Below are positions 32,273 to 39,828 of a DNA stretch of 64,000 bases, in pieces. The DNA comes from Clostridium chrysemydis (lineage in GTDB: Bacteria; Bacillota; Clostridia; Clostridiales; Clostridiaceae), in NCBI RefSeq assembly GCF_015234215.1, contig NZ_JADEKP010000001.1:1426001-1490000 (forward strand), given 5' to 3'. A model generated the notes under the pieces. The model did no database searches and was not told where the DNA came from. It saw only the letters and a list, made by a program, of their open reading frames with translations. A program made the translations under genes and the position numbers. The stretch's first letter is position 1. Each line of letters opens with the position of its first letter.

Positions 32273-32452
32273 TTATTTTTCCTCTTTAACTATTACTAAT
32301 TGAAATGTTATATCGCAATCTTTACAGTAGTAGAACCAATCTCCTGCTCCTTTAAACATATCCCAGTTATCTATTCCTATATCGCTACAATTACACTCTG
32401 GGCATTTTTGCAAATGTAAGTATTTTTCTAGTTTTTCTTTATGCTCATTCAC
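32273..32452 (-). CDS. 59-residue zinc-ribbon mini-protein
   Basis: The start is a GTG at 32452, nine nt after a perfect AAGGAGG; no ATG in frame precedes the ribbon. CPECNC (about 17-22) and CKDC (about 43-46) are the metal-binding pairs, with WFYYC between. It resembles a rubredoxin-type knuckle arrangement. Function unknown. Confidence 0.6.
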   Translation of the reverse strand: MNEHKEKLEKYLHLQKCPECNCSDIGIDNWDMFKGAGDWFYYCKDCDITFQLVIVKEEK

Positions 32453-32481
32453 TTTAACATTCCTCCTTAAAACTAATTTAT

Positions 32482-32751
32482 TTAATCAATTTCTTTTACA
32501 ACCTCAACATTTTTAAAGAACCAATTTAAAGCAAAGACTTTTAAATCTTCGTATGAAACTATATCTATATCTTCATCTACTTCTGTATCAAATTTTTCAA
32601 TAAATCTCTTGCAACTTTCACCAATTACATATACATCTACCCAAGGGTATCTTTCATCCTTTTCAAAAGAAATATCATCTATTTCTACTACATCTAGTCT
32701 TGATGTTGAAACCTCTAAATTTGTATTTGTTGTACTGAATTTTTTACTCAT
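32482..32751 (-). CDS. Hypothetical acidic phage protein
   Basis: The 89-residue protein is acidic, with a beta-prone start (LEVSTSRLDVVEIDDI) and the segment DERYPWVDVYVIGE before two helices. It precedes the antirepressor in the operon order (downstream of it in transcription). No family recognised. Confidence 0.55.
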   Translation of the reverse strand: MSKKFSTTNTNLEVSTSRLDVVEIDDISFEKDERYPWVDVYVIGESCKRFIEKFDTEVDEDIDIVSYEDLKVFALNWFFKNVEVVKEID

Positions 32752-32765
32752 TTTAACCCTCCTTC

Positions 32766-33539
32766 TTAATTTAAAAATTTATTTATAAAATACTGCTGAC
32801 CTTTTCCTGTAACCTTTGGTGTTTTACTTATGCTAATATGTCCATCCGAATGATTTATTGATGTTTCTTTAACTTCAAATAACTCAAGTTCCATAGCTTT
32901 TTGAGTTGGCATATTGTAATCCGTACCTTTTCGTTTTATAAGATAACCATTTTCCCTAAGGTATTTAAACAATCGTTTCCCACCAATATCCACACCATTT
33001 TGTTTCATAAGTTTTGCTAAATCTCCAACAAGTATTGATGTATGGCTTGTACTAACTGCATCAGCAAATATAACTTTAGGTTTCTGTTCTTCAATTTTCT
33101 TTATATGTTCTGTATTTTCTATTTTTAATTTTTCAACTTGATTATTAGCTATTTCTAAAGCCCTTTTCATAATCATTTCTGGACTATTCCACGATTCTTC
33201 AATTCTTAAAAAATATTTTCTAGCTTGTTTACCTTTTTCACTTCTTTGGATCATTGCTATTTCTTTTGCCATATCAAGTTTAATTTCGTAATCAGTTAAT
33301 GTAGTTTTGTTTCCTTGAGCTGTTACTCTTTTTTGAGTAATAGCTCTATAATCAATATTTTCATCAAAACCATACTCCTTCATCCTAAAAAACCAATCAT
33401 TAAATCTAGTACCCACTTCTAAAAACTCATGTAAATCTCTAGCACTTAATGTAATATTATCTCCACCAGTATTAACTGGTAAAAGATTCTCTACTTTCTG
33501 GCTTCTTACTATATCAGTTCCGTATCTTTTTTCTTCCAT
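32766..33539 (-). CDS. Antirepressor (AntA-like plus KilA-C/ORF6C-like)
   Basis: The 257-residue protein would counteract the lysogeny repressor. The N-terminal AntA-like domain (about 20-120) shows LSARDLHEFLEVGTRFNDWF and EIKLDMAKEIAMIQRSEKG. A coiled coil (about 130-155) leads to the C-terminal ANT/KilA-C domain with ILVGDLAKLMKQNGVDIGGK and the RLFKYLRENGYLI helix. It is the third gene of the early operon, directly after the excisionase-like gene, and should be produced soon after induction. Confidence 0.88.
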   Translation of the reverse strand: MEEKRYGTDIVRSQKVENLLPVNTGGDNITLSARDLHEFLEVGTRFNDWFFRMKEYGFDENIDYRAITQKRVTAQGNKTTLTDYEIKLDMAKEIAMIQRSEKGKQARKYFLRIEESWNSPEMIMKRALEIANNQVEKLKIENTEHIKKIEEQKPKVIFADAVSTSHTSILVGDLAKLMKQNGVDIGGKRLFKYLRENGYLIKRKGTDYNMPTQKAMELELFEVKETSINHSDGHISISKTPKVTGKGQQYFINKFLN

Positions 33540-33541
33540 AG

Positions 33542-33748
33542 TTATTCTTCCTCTATTTTCTTCACGTTGTCTAAATCTGTATAATCTTTTCCTTGTGATT
33601 CTTTTAAAAATCTCTCTAGCTCAAAATCTGTTATTTTTTTAGATCCTAAAACTAAACATTGTATATAACCTTTATTTATAAGCTTGTATACATAATTAGG
33701 ATTTACCTTTAGCTTTTTCGCTACATCTCTAACTGTCAATAGTTCCAT
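33542..33748 (-). CDS. xis: Excisionase-like helix-turn-helix protein
   Basis: The 68-residue protein begins MELLTVRDVAKKLKVNPNYVYKLINKG, the MerR-like winged-helix start common to excisionases, followed by the wing (QCLVLGSKKITDFE) and an acidic tail. It lies immediately after the Cro-like gene, and could be an Xis or a small DNA-binding regulator. The operator copy inside the Cro-like gene's 3' end is just upstream. Confidence 0.7.
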   Translation of the reverse strand: MELLTVRDVAKKLKVNPNYVYKLINKGYIQCLVLGSKKITDFELERFLKESQGKDYTDLDNVKKIEEE

Positions 33749-33760
33749 ATTGACCTCCTT

Positions 33761-33985
33761 TTATATTGTATTTCCGTCATTTTTTATTAAATTTAAATCC
33801 AAATCCAAAAAATTCGATAACTCTATCACTTTTTCAAAGCTTGGTACATATCTTCCACATTCAATATCTGAAATATAGTTTCTTGATATTGATGTTTTTT
33901 CGGATAAATCTTGCTGTGTTAATTTTGCTTTTTTTCTAGCTTCTTTAATTGCTATACCTAAGTTCTGTGCTATTTTTTCTTTCAT
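33761..33985 (-). CDS. Cro-like Xre-family regulator
   Basis: The 74-residue protein is nearly all helix-turn-helix_3 (about 8-64): GIAIKEARKKAKLTQQDLSEKTSISRNYISDIECGRYVPS. It is the first gene of the lytic operon, diverging from the repressor gene, and should favour lytic development. Its final codons contain an exact copy of the switch operator. Confidence 0.85.
   Translation of the reverse strand: MKEKIAQNLGIAIKEARKKAKLTQQDLSEKTSISRNYISDIECGRYVPSFEKVIELSNFLDLDLNLIKNDGNTI
33766..33781. promoter_or_regulatory. Switch operator copy O1
   Basis: TTGTATTTCCGTCATT, identical to O2 and O3. It lies inside the last codons of the Cro-like gene and just upstream of the excisionase-like gene. Confidence 0.7.
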
Positions 33986-34008
33986 AAGCTCGTCCTCCTT
34001 ACACGTTT

Positions 34009-34037
34009 ATTGTATTGTATTTCCGTCATTTTGTAAA
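34009..34037 (-). promoter_or_regulatory. Lytic promoter of the Cro-like gene
   Basis: On the - strand TTTACA (34037-34032), a 17-nt spacer and TACAAT (34014-34009) form a good sigma-A promoter 24 nt before the start codon. The operator copy O2 fills the spacer. Confidence 0.75.
34015..34030. promoter_or_regulatory. Switch operator copy O2
   Basis: An exact TTGTATTTCCGTCATT, located between the -35 and -10 of the lytic promoter, so a bound repressor would block RNA polymerase. Confidence 0.75.
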
Positions 34038-34119
34038 AGCTAATTTCCAAGTATTTCTAAGCATATTTTAGCATTCATTAAAATTAGCAAGCTATTTCTC
34101 CGCATTACTCATTATCACT

Positions 34120-34135
34120 TGTATTTCCGTCATTA
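34120..34135. promoter_or_regulatory. Switch operator copy O3
   Basis: An exact TTGTATTTCCGTCATT in the divergent region, 7 bp before the next, imperfect copy. Confidence 0.7.
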
Positions 34136-34142
34136 TTTGTAT

Positions 34143-34158
34143 TGCTATTCCGACATTT
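34143..34158. promoter_or_regulatory. Switch operator copy O4 (imperfect)
   Basis: TTGCTATTCCGACATT matches the operator in 12 of 16 positions and contains the repressor promoter's -35. Confidence 0.6.
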
Positions 34159-34171
34159 TTAAACTATAATG
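34143..34171 (+). promoter_or_regulatory. Repressor promoter
   Basis: TTGCTA (34143-34148), a 17-nt spacer and a perfect TATAAT (34166-34171) precede the repressor gene; the -35 is inside operator O4, consistent with autoregulation. Confidence 0.75.
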
Positions 34172-34210
34172 AACTTGTAAAGTCGGTATAGTCGACAGGA
34201 GGATGAAATA

Positions 34211-34570
34211 ATGAAAAGTATAGGGCAAAAAATTAAAGAGTTCAGAAAAGAAAATAAACTAACACAAGTTGAATTAGCAAAAAAGGCTACAATATCTCGC
34301 TCTTATCTTGCTGATATTGAAAAAGATAGATATAACGCCAGTCTAGATACATTAAAGTCTATAGCTAATGCTCTAGATATTAATATTTCTGACTTGCTAG
34401 ATCAACCATCTGAATCTAAAACTACAGAATCATCAGATAAAAAAGTATCTAAAAACCAAAAAGAAATAGATACTATAGCAGCTCATTTAGAAGATAAAGA
34501 CTTAACACCAAAAAAAGTAGAACTTATTAAATCTTATATTGATGCACTTTTTGATGATGATGATTGGTAA
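34211..34570 (+). CDS. Lysogeny repressor (Xre family)
   Basis: The 119-residue protein has an N-terminal helix-turn-helix_3 (about 4-62, RKENKLTQVELAKKATISRS) and a short linker, then a C-terminal helical segment (about 80-119) ending in FDDDDW; it has no LexA-like autoprotease domain. A repressor of this ImmR-like size is usually inactivated by a partner metallopeptidase; such a gene follows directly. The GGAGG site precedes the ATG at 7 nt. Confidence 0.85.
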   Translation: MKSIGQKIKEFRKENKLTQVELAKKATISRSYLADIEKDRYNASLDTLKSIANALDINISDLLDQPSESKTTESSDKKVSKNQKEIDTIAAHLEDKDLTPKKVELIKSYIDALFDDDDW

Positions 34571-34603
34571 TCTTTAATCACCTATATTATTAGGGGGAAT
34601 TTT

Positions 34604-35074
34604 ATGACATACACTAATTTGCTTATAGATGCTGAAAACAATTATGGTCTAAAAATAAAAGAAAAGCCTTTAGACTATAACCTTAAAGGACTATATAACA
34701 ATAATAGAATTATTATTGATAAAAAACTAAATAATGATACTGAAAGAAAATGTATTCTTGCTGAAGAAATAGGTCATCATTGTACTACTTGTGGAAATAT
34801 TATTGACGAAACAAAAATTATAAATAAAAAGAAGGAAATTATAGCCAGAAGATGGGCTTACACTAAACTTATAGGTATTTTAAATATACTTGATGCCTAT
34901 AAATGTGGTGTAAGAAATCGCTATGAATTAGCTGACTATCTTAATGTAACAGAGGTGTTTTTAAAGGATAGCCTGAATTACTATGAAGTTAAATATAACA
35001 ATTGGTATGAAATAGATAATTATATAATAAGATTTAATCCACTAGGGGTTATTGAAAAATTTCAAGACTTCTAG
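34604..35074 (+). CDS. ImmA/IrrE-like metallopeptidase with modified zinc motif
   Basis: The 156-residue protein matches the ImmA/IrrE family, which cleaves phage repressors on induction. It follows the repressor in the same transcript. The usual HExxH zinc motif is replaced by EEIGHH (first ligand Glu instead of His) in the helix LAEEIGHHCTTC near residues 53-64; this variant is common in clostridial phage relatives. Whether it is catalytically competent cannot be told from the sequence. Confidence 0.75.
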   Translation: MTYTNLLIDAENNYGLKIKEKPLDYNLKGLYNNNRIIIDKKLNNDTERKCILAEEIGHHCTTCGNIIDETKIINKKKEIIARRWAYTKLIGILNILDAYKCGVRNRYELADYLNVTEVFLKDSLNYYEVKYNNWYEIDNYIIRFNPLGVIEKFQDF

Positions 35075-35134
35075 TGATTATTTATAAACCAAATAAGAAC
35101 ATACATTCTATCGTGAAAGAAAGGTTGTGATAAT

Positions 35135-36232
35135 ATGCAAGGCAGCGTCAGAAAAAAAGGTTCCGCTTGGTATTACAGATACTACGCTTACGTACAAGGT
35201 GAGAAAAAACAAATAGAAAAGAAAGGAGGTAAAACTAAAAAAGAAGCTCTAGAAAAATTAAACGAACAGCTTTATTTAATTAATAATAATCTAACTACAC
35301 CTTCTGAAGAAGTTCTAACTGACTATTTAGATATGTGGTTAAACGATTATATAAAAGATGAAAAAAGTGAAAATACTTATGATAAATATAAAAATGTTTG
35401 TAATAAATATATAAAACCTATAATTGGTAACTTAAAATTGAAAGAACTAAAAGTTATTCATATTGAGAAGTTTCTCAAATCATTAAAACAAAAAGATTTA
35501 TCTTCAACTTCCATGCAAATGTATTTTGGTGTTTTGAAAACTTCTTTAAATAAAGCAGTAAAGTTACAACTATTACAAACGAATCCCTGTATTTATGTAG
35601 ATACTCCTAAACGAGATAGATATGAAGCAAATATTCTTACGTTACAAGAATTTAAACTTCTTTATAATTCTCTTAACCCACTACTATATAATGACTCAGT
35701 CTTCTTACTTGCATTAGATTTAACTTTGGAAACTGGATTGAGAAGGGGTGAAATGTGTGGTTTAACTTGGGAATCAATAGATTTTATTAATAAAACTTTA
35801 AAAGTTAATAAATCATTAATTAGAATAGAAAATCATTATTCTATTTCTGCTCCTAAAACAAATGGTTCATATCGAACACTTCCATTAAGTGATAGTTTAT
35901 TACAAAAACTAAAAAGATATCAGTTACTTCAAAAACAAACTAAATTAAAATATGGTTCTAATTATACTATTAATTGCTTTAATAATAAATTTTATGATTT
36001 AGTATTCACTAATGAAAATGGAAAATTTATTTTACCTTCATCTTTTCTACAAAGATTTAAAAGACTATTAAAAAATTGTGGAATTGAAAAAAATATAAGA
36101 TGGCATGATCTTAGGCATACAAATGCAACCTTATTATTAGAGGGTGGGGTTGATTTTAAAACTCTTCAAAGTAGATTAGGTCATACCTTAATTGGTACAA
36201 CTATGGATATCTATGCACACGTTACTGAATAA
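35135..36232 (+). CDS. int: Tyrosine recombinase integrase, C-terminus possibly cut by TAA
   Basis: Site-specific recombinase of the prophage. Residues about 1-55 form the arm-binding domain (MQGSVRKKGSAWYYRYYAY), about 60-155 the core-binding SAM-like domain, and 170-365 the catalytic domain. Catalytic residues are Arg in TGLRRGE (about 206), Lys in PKTNGSYR, His324 and Arg327 of WHDLRH, His350 of LGH and nucleophile Tyr360 in MDIYAH. The frame stops five codons after the tyrosine, yet the same frame continues for 16 residues, MNRNATNIIDDMLKIK, like normal integrase ends. All catalytic residues are present, so it may still act. Confidence 0.92.
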   Translation: MQGSVRKKGSAWYYRYYAYVQGEKKQIEKKGGKTKKEALEKLNEQLYLINNNLTTPSEEVLTDYLDMWLNDYIKDEKSENTYDKYKNVCNKYIKPIIGNLKLKELKVIHIEKFLKSLKQKDLSSTSMQMYFGVLKTSLNKAVKLQLLQTNPCIYVDTPKRDRYEANILTLQEFKLLYNSLNPLLYNDSVFLLALDLTLETGLRRGEMCGLTWESIDFINKTLKVNKSLIRIENHYSISAPKTNGSYRTLPLSDSLLQKLKRYQLLQKQTKLKYGSNYTINCFNNKFYDLVFTNENGKFILPSSFLQRFKRLLKNCGIEKNIRWHDLRHTNATLLLEGGVDFKTLQSRLGHTLIGTTMDIYAHVTE

Positions 36233-36278
36233 ATGAATCGTAACGCTACTAACATAATTGATGATATGTTAAAAATAA

Positions 36279-36299
36279 AATAAGGGAAGAATAAGGGAA
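36279..36299 (+). repeat. Tandem 11-bp direct repeat near the attachment site
   Basis: AATAAGGGAA occurs at 36279-36288 and 36290-36299, one helical turn apart, between int and rnpB. These may be integrase arm-type sites. Confidence 0.45.
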
Positions 36300-36350
36300 A
36301 CTAAAAGTTTCACATCATTCAACCCTTGAATTCATCTTATGCGAGACAAG
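36285..36350. other. Probable prophage attachment junction at the rnpB 3' end
   Basis: The integrase gene ends 109 bp from the 3' end of rnpB with no gene between. Integrases often sit next to their attachment site, and structured RNA genes are favoured targets. The core sequence cannot be defined without the other prophage end. Confidence 0.5.
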
Positions 36351-36711
36351 CCATAAGCGGAGTTCTGTATTAAGCAATCATCTATCTAGGCATACTGTTG
36401 CCAGCATGCTCAAGCGACACACCACGAAACGGAACGGGCTATCCCATAATGTTTCTTCTCGGTCTTGCTCCAGGTGGGGTTTACATAGCCATAATGTCTC
36501 CACTATGCTGGTGAGCTCTTACCTACGCCTTTCCATCCTTACCAGTCACAAAAGTGAACTCATCTAAACTAAGTTTAGATTCTGGCGGTATATCTCTGTT
36601 GCACTATCCTTCAAGTCGCCTTGACTGGCCGTTAGCCAGCACCCTGCCCTATGGAGCTCCGACTTTCCTCTCCTAGCTCAAAGGCTAGCAGCGATTGCAC
36701 GTCTTACTCGC
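36341..36711 (-). ncRNA. rnpB: RNase P RNA (rnpB)
   Basis: Catalytic RNA of RNase P, which removes tRNA 5' leaders. The transcript has the conserved class A elements: GCGAG (5' side of P1) pairing with CUCGC at the 3' end, the P4 5' strand region GAGGAAAGUC followed by GGAGCUCC, GGCUAACGGCC, and the 3' P4 strand ACAGAACUCCGCUUAUGG near 36345-36370. About 371 nt, the normal length. A promoter precedes it. The prophage lies immediately downstream, so the native terminator is no longer adjacent. Confidence 0.92.
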
Positions 36712-36718
36712 AAAACCT

Positions 36719-36747
36719 ATGATAACATAATTAAATATCTTATGCAA
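36719..36747 (-). promoter_or_regulatory. rnpB promoter
   Basis: On the - strand TTGCAT (36747-36742), a 17-nt spacer and TATCAT (36724-36719) place the start about 7 nt before the mature 5' end of RNase P RNA. Confidence 0.6.
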
Positions 36748-36763
36748 ATGAATTTTATTCCAT

Positions 36764-37024
36764 TTAATCAAAAATCATTAACGCAACTATAAATAATCCA
36801 ACAATTATAACCCCTAAAACCCCTACCCCTGAGAACATCAAAGTAGCTAAAACACCTAAATAAATAACACATTTTATAGGAGTAAAATACTCTGATCTTT
36901 TAAAATAATTCTTTCTACTAAAATTATTTATAAAATTCTCTATGTTTTTAAAAAATGCTGTTATGTCAAAATTATTATTCCCACCATCTCTATAAAGATT
37001 TTTCCTTTTTCTTTTTCTTCCCAT
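36764..37024 (-). CDS. Small membrane protein, hypothetical
   Basis: The 86-residue protein has a very basic start (MGRKRKRKNLYRDGG) and two C-terminal hydrophobic segments (about 48-63 and 66-85, FSGVGVLGVIIVGLFIVALM). No family recognised. It sits between rnpB and nif3. Confidence 0.6.
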   Translation of the reverse strand: MGRKRKRKNLYRDGGNNNFDITAFFKNIENFINNFSRKNYFKRSEYFTPIKCVIYLGVLATLMFSGVGVLGVIIVGLFIVALMIFD

Positions 37025-37086
37025 AAAAAATCACCTTTCAATTCATACTCATTTAAGTATATGAACTAAAAGGCGATATCTTTCCT

Positions 37087-37875
37087 TTAAATAAAAGTAT
37101 AAGGGTCAGAACTTTCTTTTGAAATTATAAATTCTATCTCCTTAAACTTTTCTATTATATTTTCCATAACGCTTAAAAATACTAACCATTCAGTTTTAAA
37201 ATGCCCTGGGTCTATTATTGTAATTCCAAGTTCTCTTAAATCTGATGCAAAGTGGTATGTAGTATCCCCTGTTATAATGCAGTCTACACCTTCAGCTATA
37301 CAATCGTTAAAAAAGCTTTGCCCACTTCCGTTTATTATAGCAATCTTTTTAAATCTTTCTTTTCCTTTAACAACTCTTAAATTAGAAACATTTAAATTAG
37401 ATTTAATTTTTTCTATTAAAGAATTTAAATCTATTTCTTCTTCTAAGTTAACTATTCTTCCAAGTCCAGCTCCATCGTAGCCCTTATTAGATTCTTCTAT
37501 TATAGAATTAAAATCAAAACCAAGCATCTTAACTATAGTATCATTTATTCCACCTTTAACTGAATCTAGGTTTGTGTGACTTGAATAAAGTGATATATCG
37601 TTTTTAATAAGTTCTATTATTTTATTTCCAAGGAAATCATCTTTAACTATTCTATTTGGCTTTTTAAAAATAAGAGGATGATGAGTTATTATCATATCAC
37701 AATTATTTTCTTTAGCCTCGTCAATTACAGAGTTTGTACAATCTAATGCAAGTAATACCTTAGAAACCTTCTCCTCTTTATCTCCAACCATAAGTCCTAC
37801 ATTATCAAAATCTTCTTTTAATATAGGAGGTGCAAAGTTTTCCATAGCACTTATAATATCTTTAACTTTTTTCAT
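37087..37875 (-). CDS. nif3: Nif3-like dinuclear metal centre protein
   Basis: The 262-residue DUF34 protein has the metal-binding HHP (MIITHHPLIFK, about 58-68), the SSHTNLD motif (about 96-102), and the C-terminal GHFKTEWLV. This is the short form without the central insert found in Bacillus YqfO. It is thought to be a metal-dependent hydrolase possibly acting on GTP- or folate-related compounds; the substrate is unsettled. It is next to trmK, a conserved pairing in Firmicutes. Confidence 0.88.
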   Translation of the reverse strand: MKKVKDIISAMENFAPPILKEDFDNVGLMVGDKEEKVSKVLLALDCTNSVIDEAKENNCDMIITHHPLIFKKPNRIVKDDFLGNKIIELIKNDISLYSSHTNLDSVKGGINDTIVKMLGFDFNSIIEESNKGYDGAGLGRIVNLEEEIDLNSLIEKIKSNLNVSNLRVVKGKERFKKIAIINGSGQSFFNDCIAEGVDCIITGDTTYHFASDLRELGITIIDPGHFKTEWLVFLSVMENIIEKFKEIEFIISKESSDPYTFI

Positions 37876-37895
37876 AACCTCTCATCCTTTCTTTA

Positions 37896-38591
37896 TTAAC
37901 TGCAGTAGTTTAATAAATTATTTAAAACATCTATTTTAGTATTTAATTCTTCTAATCTTAATTTAGCACTTTCGCTATCATCAGTTATTAAACCTTTGAT
38001 TTTTTCATACTTTTCTATTTTTGATTCTATAAATCCTTTTAAAAGTTCATGTCTTTCTCTTAAAAGTGTTGGACTAACTTCGTAATAGATTGAATCTAAC
38101 TCAGTAGTTTCTCCGTCTTTTGATCTTACTTTAAATAGTTCATAGTATATTCCATCATCTAAGCATAAATCTTCTTTTATTATTTCGTAGTTATTAGTAT
38201 ATAAATACTCTCTTAAAACTTCTGGATTTTGTGCTGGTAAAAGAATTAAATAATCGGCTTCTTTAACTACCTCTTTATCTTCTTCTAGTATATCTCTAAT
38301 AAGATTTCCACCCATTCCAGCTATAACTATACCGTTACACTCTGAAACCTCTACAGTGCTTAATCCACCACCCAATCTAAACTCTACCTCTTCGTCTACT
38401 CCCTCGAATACAGAATTAAGTTTTGCCTTATCAAGTGGGTCCTTATTTATATCTGATGCTATCGCCTTTTTACATAACCCATCTTTTATACATTTTATCG
38501 GTATATATCCGTGGTCTGTCCCTACATCCACTAAAGTATCACATTCATCAATATTTTGAATTATTAGACTTAATCTTCTGCTTAATTCCAT
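37896..38591 (-). CDS. trmK: tRNA (adenine(22)-N1)-methyltransferase TrmK
   Basis: SAM-dependent methylation of A22 in the tRNA D-loop. The 231-residue protein starts MELSRRLSLIIQN (ATG at 38591, AGGAG 8 nt upstream); SAM-binding motif I is LVDVGTDHGYIP, with ASDIN and the GLST/GMGG segments following. The C-terminal half is helical, as usual in TrmK. It precedes nif3 in transcription, a stable clostridial arrangement. Confidence 0.9.
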   Translation of the reverse strand: MELSRRLSLIIQNIDECDTLVDVGTDHGYIPIKCIKDGLCKKAIASDINKDPLDKAKLNSVFEGVDEEVEFRLGGGLSTVEVSECNGIVIAGMGGNLIRDILEEDKEVVKEADYLILLPAQNPEVLREYLYTNNYEIIKEDLCLDDGIYYELFKVRSKDGETTELDSIYYEVSPTLLRERHELLKGFIESKIEKYEKIKGLITDDSESAKLRLEELNTKIDVLNNLLNYCS

Positions 38592-38660
38592 TTTCATTTC
38601 TCCTGTCAATTTTATTTTAGAAATCCATTATAACAAATCACTATCTTTTATAGCAAATTA

Positions 38661-38686
38661 AAAAAGCACGTATTACGCGCTTTTTT
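38661..38686 (-). terminator. Terminator of the dnaG-rpoD operon
   Basis: A stem around GCACG/CGCGC with flanking A/T pairs is followed by TTTTTT on the - strand, just past rpoD. Confidence 0.7.
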
Positions 38687-38692
38687 AATATA

Positions 38693-39802
38693 TTAATCTA
38701 AATAATCTTTTAATTTTTTACTTCTTGAAGGGTGTCTTAGCTTTCTTAAAGCTTTAGCTTCAATTTGTCTAATTCTCTCTCTAGTAACGTTAAACTCTTT
38801 ACCTACTTCTTCAAGAGTTCTAGCTCTTCCATCATCTAGACCAAATCTAAGTCTTAATACTTTTTCTTCTCTAGGAGTTAAAGTATCTAAAACGTTAATT
38901 AATTGCTCTTTAAGCATAGTAAATGCTGCAGCTTCAGCTGGTGCTGGAGCGTCGTCATCTGGAATAAAGTCTCCTAAGTGACTATCTTCCTCTTCACCGA
39001 TTGGAGTTTCAAGTGAAACTGGCTCTTGAGCGATTTTTTGTATCTCTCTAACTTTTTCAACTGGTAAATCCATAACTTTAGAAATCTCTTCAGGGAATGG
39101 ATCTCTACCTAGTTCTTGAAGTAATTGTCTTTGAACTCTTATTAATTTGTTTATAGTTTCAACCATATGAACTGGTATTCTTATAGTTCTCGCTTGGTCA
39201 GCTATAGCTCTTGTAATCGCCTGTCTTATCCACCATGTAGCATAAGTTGAGAACTTGAACCCTTTTCTGTAATCAAACTTTTCTACAGCTTTAATAAGAC
39301 CTAAATTACCTTCTTGAATAAGGTCTAAGAATAACATTCCACGACCTACATATCTTTTAGCTATACTTACAACAAGTCTAAGGTTAGCTTCTGCTAATTT
39401 TTTCTTAGCATATTGACTTCCCTCTTCGATTTTTTCTGCAAGTTCTATCTCTTCTTCTGATGATAATAGTGGCACTTTACCTATCTCTTTAAGGTACATT
39501 CTAACTGGATCATCTATAGCTATACCTTCTGGTACAGTTAAGTCTAATTCCTCTTCTTCTTCTTCCTCAGTATCTTCACCTTTATTAGGTTCACCTACTA
39601 CCTCAATTCCCATAGATTCTAGAACTTCGTAGATTTTCTCGATTTGTTCTGGGCTTAATTCGATATTATCTATTTCATCCATTATCTCTTTATAAGTTAA
39701 AGAATTATTTTTCTTACCTTTATCAATTAAATTTTTAACAATAGACATTTTATTATTTTTTTCTTTATTATCTTCTTTTTTTACCTTTGTTCTTCCAGCC
39801 AT
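38693..39802 (-). CDS. rpoD: Primary sigma factor RpoD/SigA
   Basis: The housekeeping sigma factor, 369 residues from the ATG at 39802 with GGAGG upstream. Region 1.1-like acidic N-terminus (about 1-95), region 1.2-2 ([11 protein letters not shown], then [38 protein letters not shown]), region 2.4 WWIRQAI, region 3, and region 4 with [25 protein letters not shown]. It recognises the consensus promoters noted elsewhere in this window. It is directly downstream of dnaG in the macromolecular synthesis operon. Confidence 0.96.
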   Translation of the reverse strand: MAGRTKVKKEDNKEKNNKMSIVKNLIDKGKKNNSLTYKEIMDEIDNIELSPEQIEKIYEVLESMGIEVVGEPNKGEDTEEEEEEELDLTVPEGIAIDDPVRMYLKEIGKVPLLSSEEEIELAEKIEEGSQYAKKKLAEANLRLVVSIAKRYVGRGMLFLDLIQEGNLGLIKAVEKFDYRKGFKFSTYATWWIRQAITRAIADQARTIRIPVHMVETINKLIRVQRQLLQELGRDPFPEEISKVMDLPVEKVREIQKIAQEPVSLETPIGEEEDSHLGDFIPDDDAPAPAEAAAFTMLKEQLINVLDTLTPREEKVLRLRFGLDDGRARTLEEVGKEFNVTRERIRQIEAKALRKLRHPSRSKKLKDYLD

Positions 39803-39828
39803 ATCGTTACCTCCTTCCGTAATGACCA

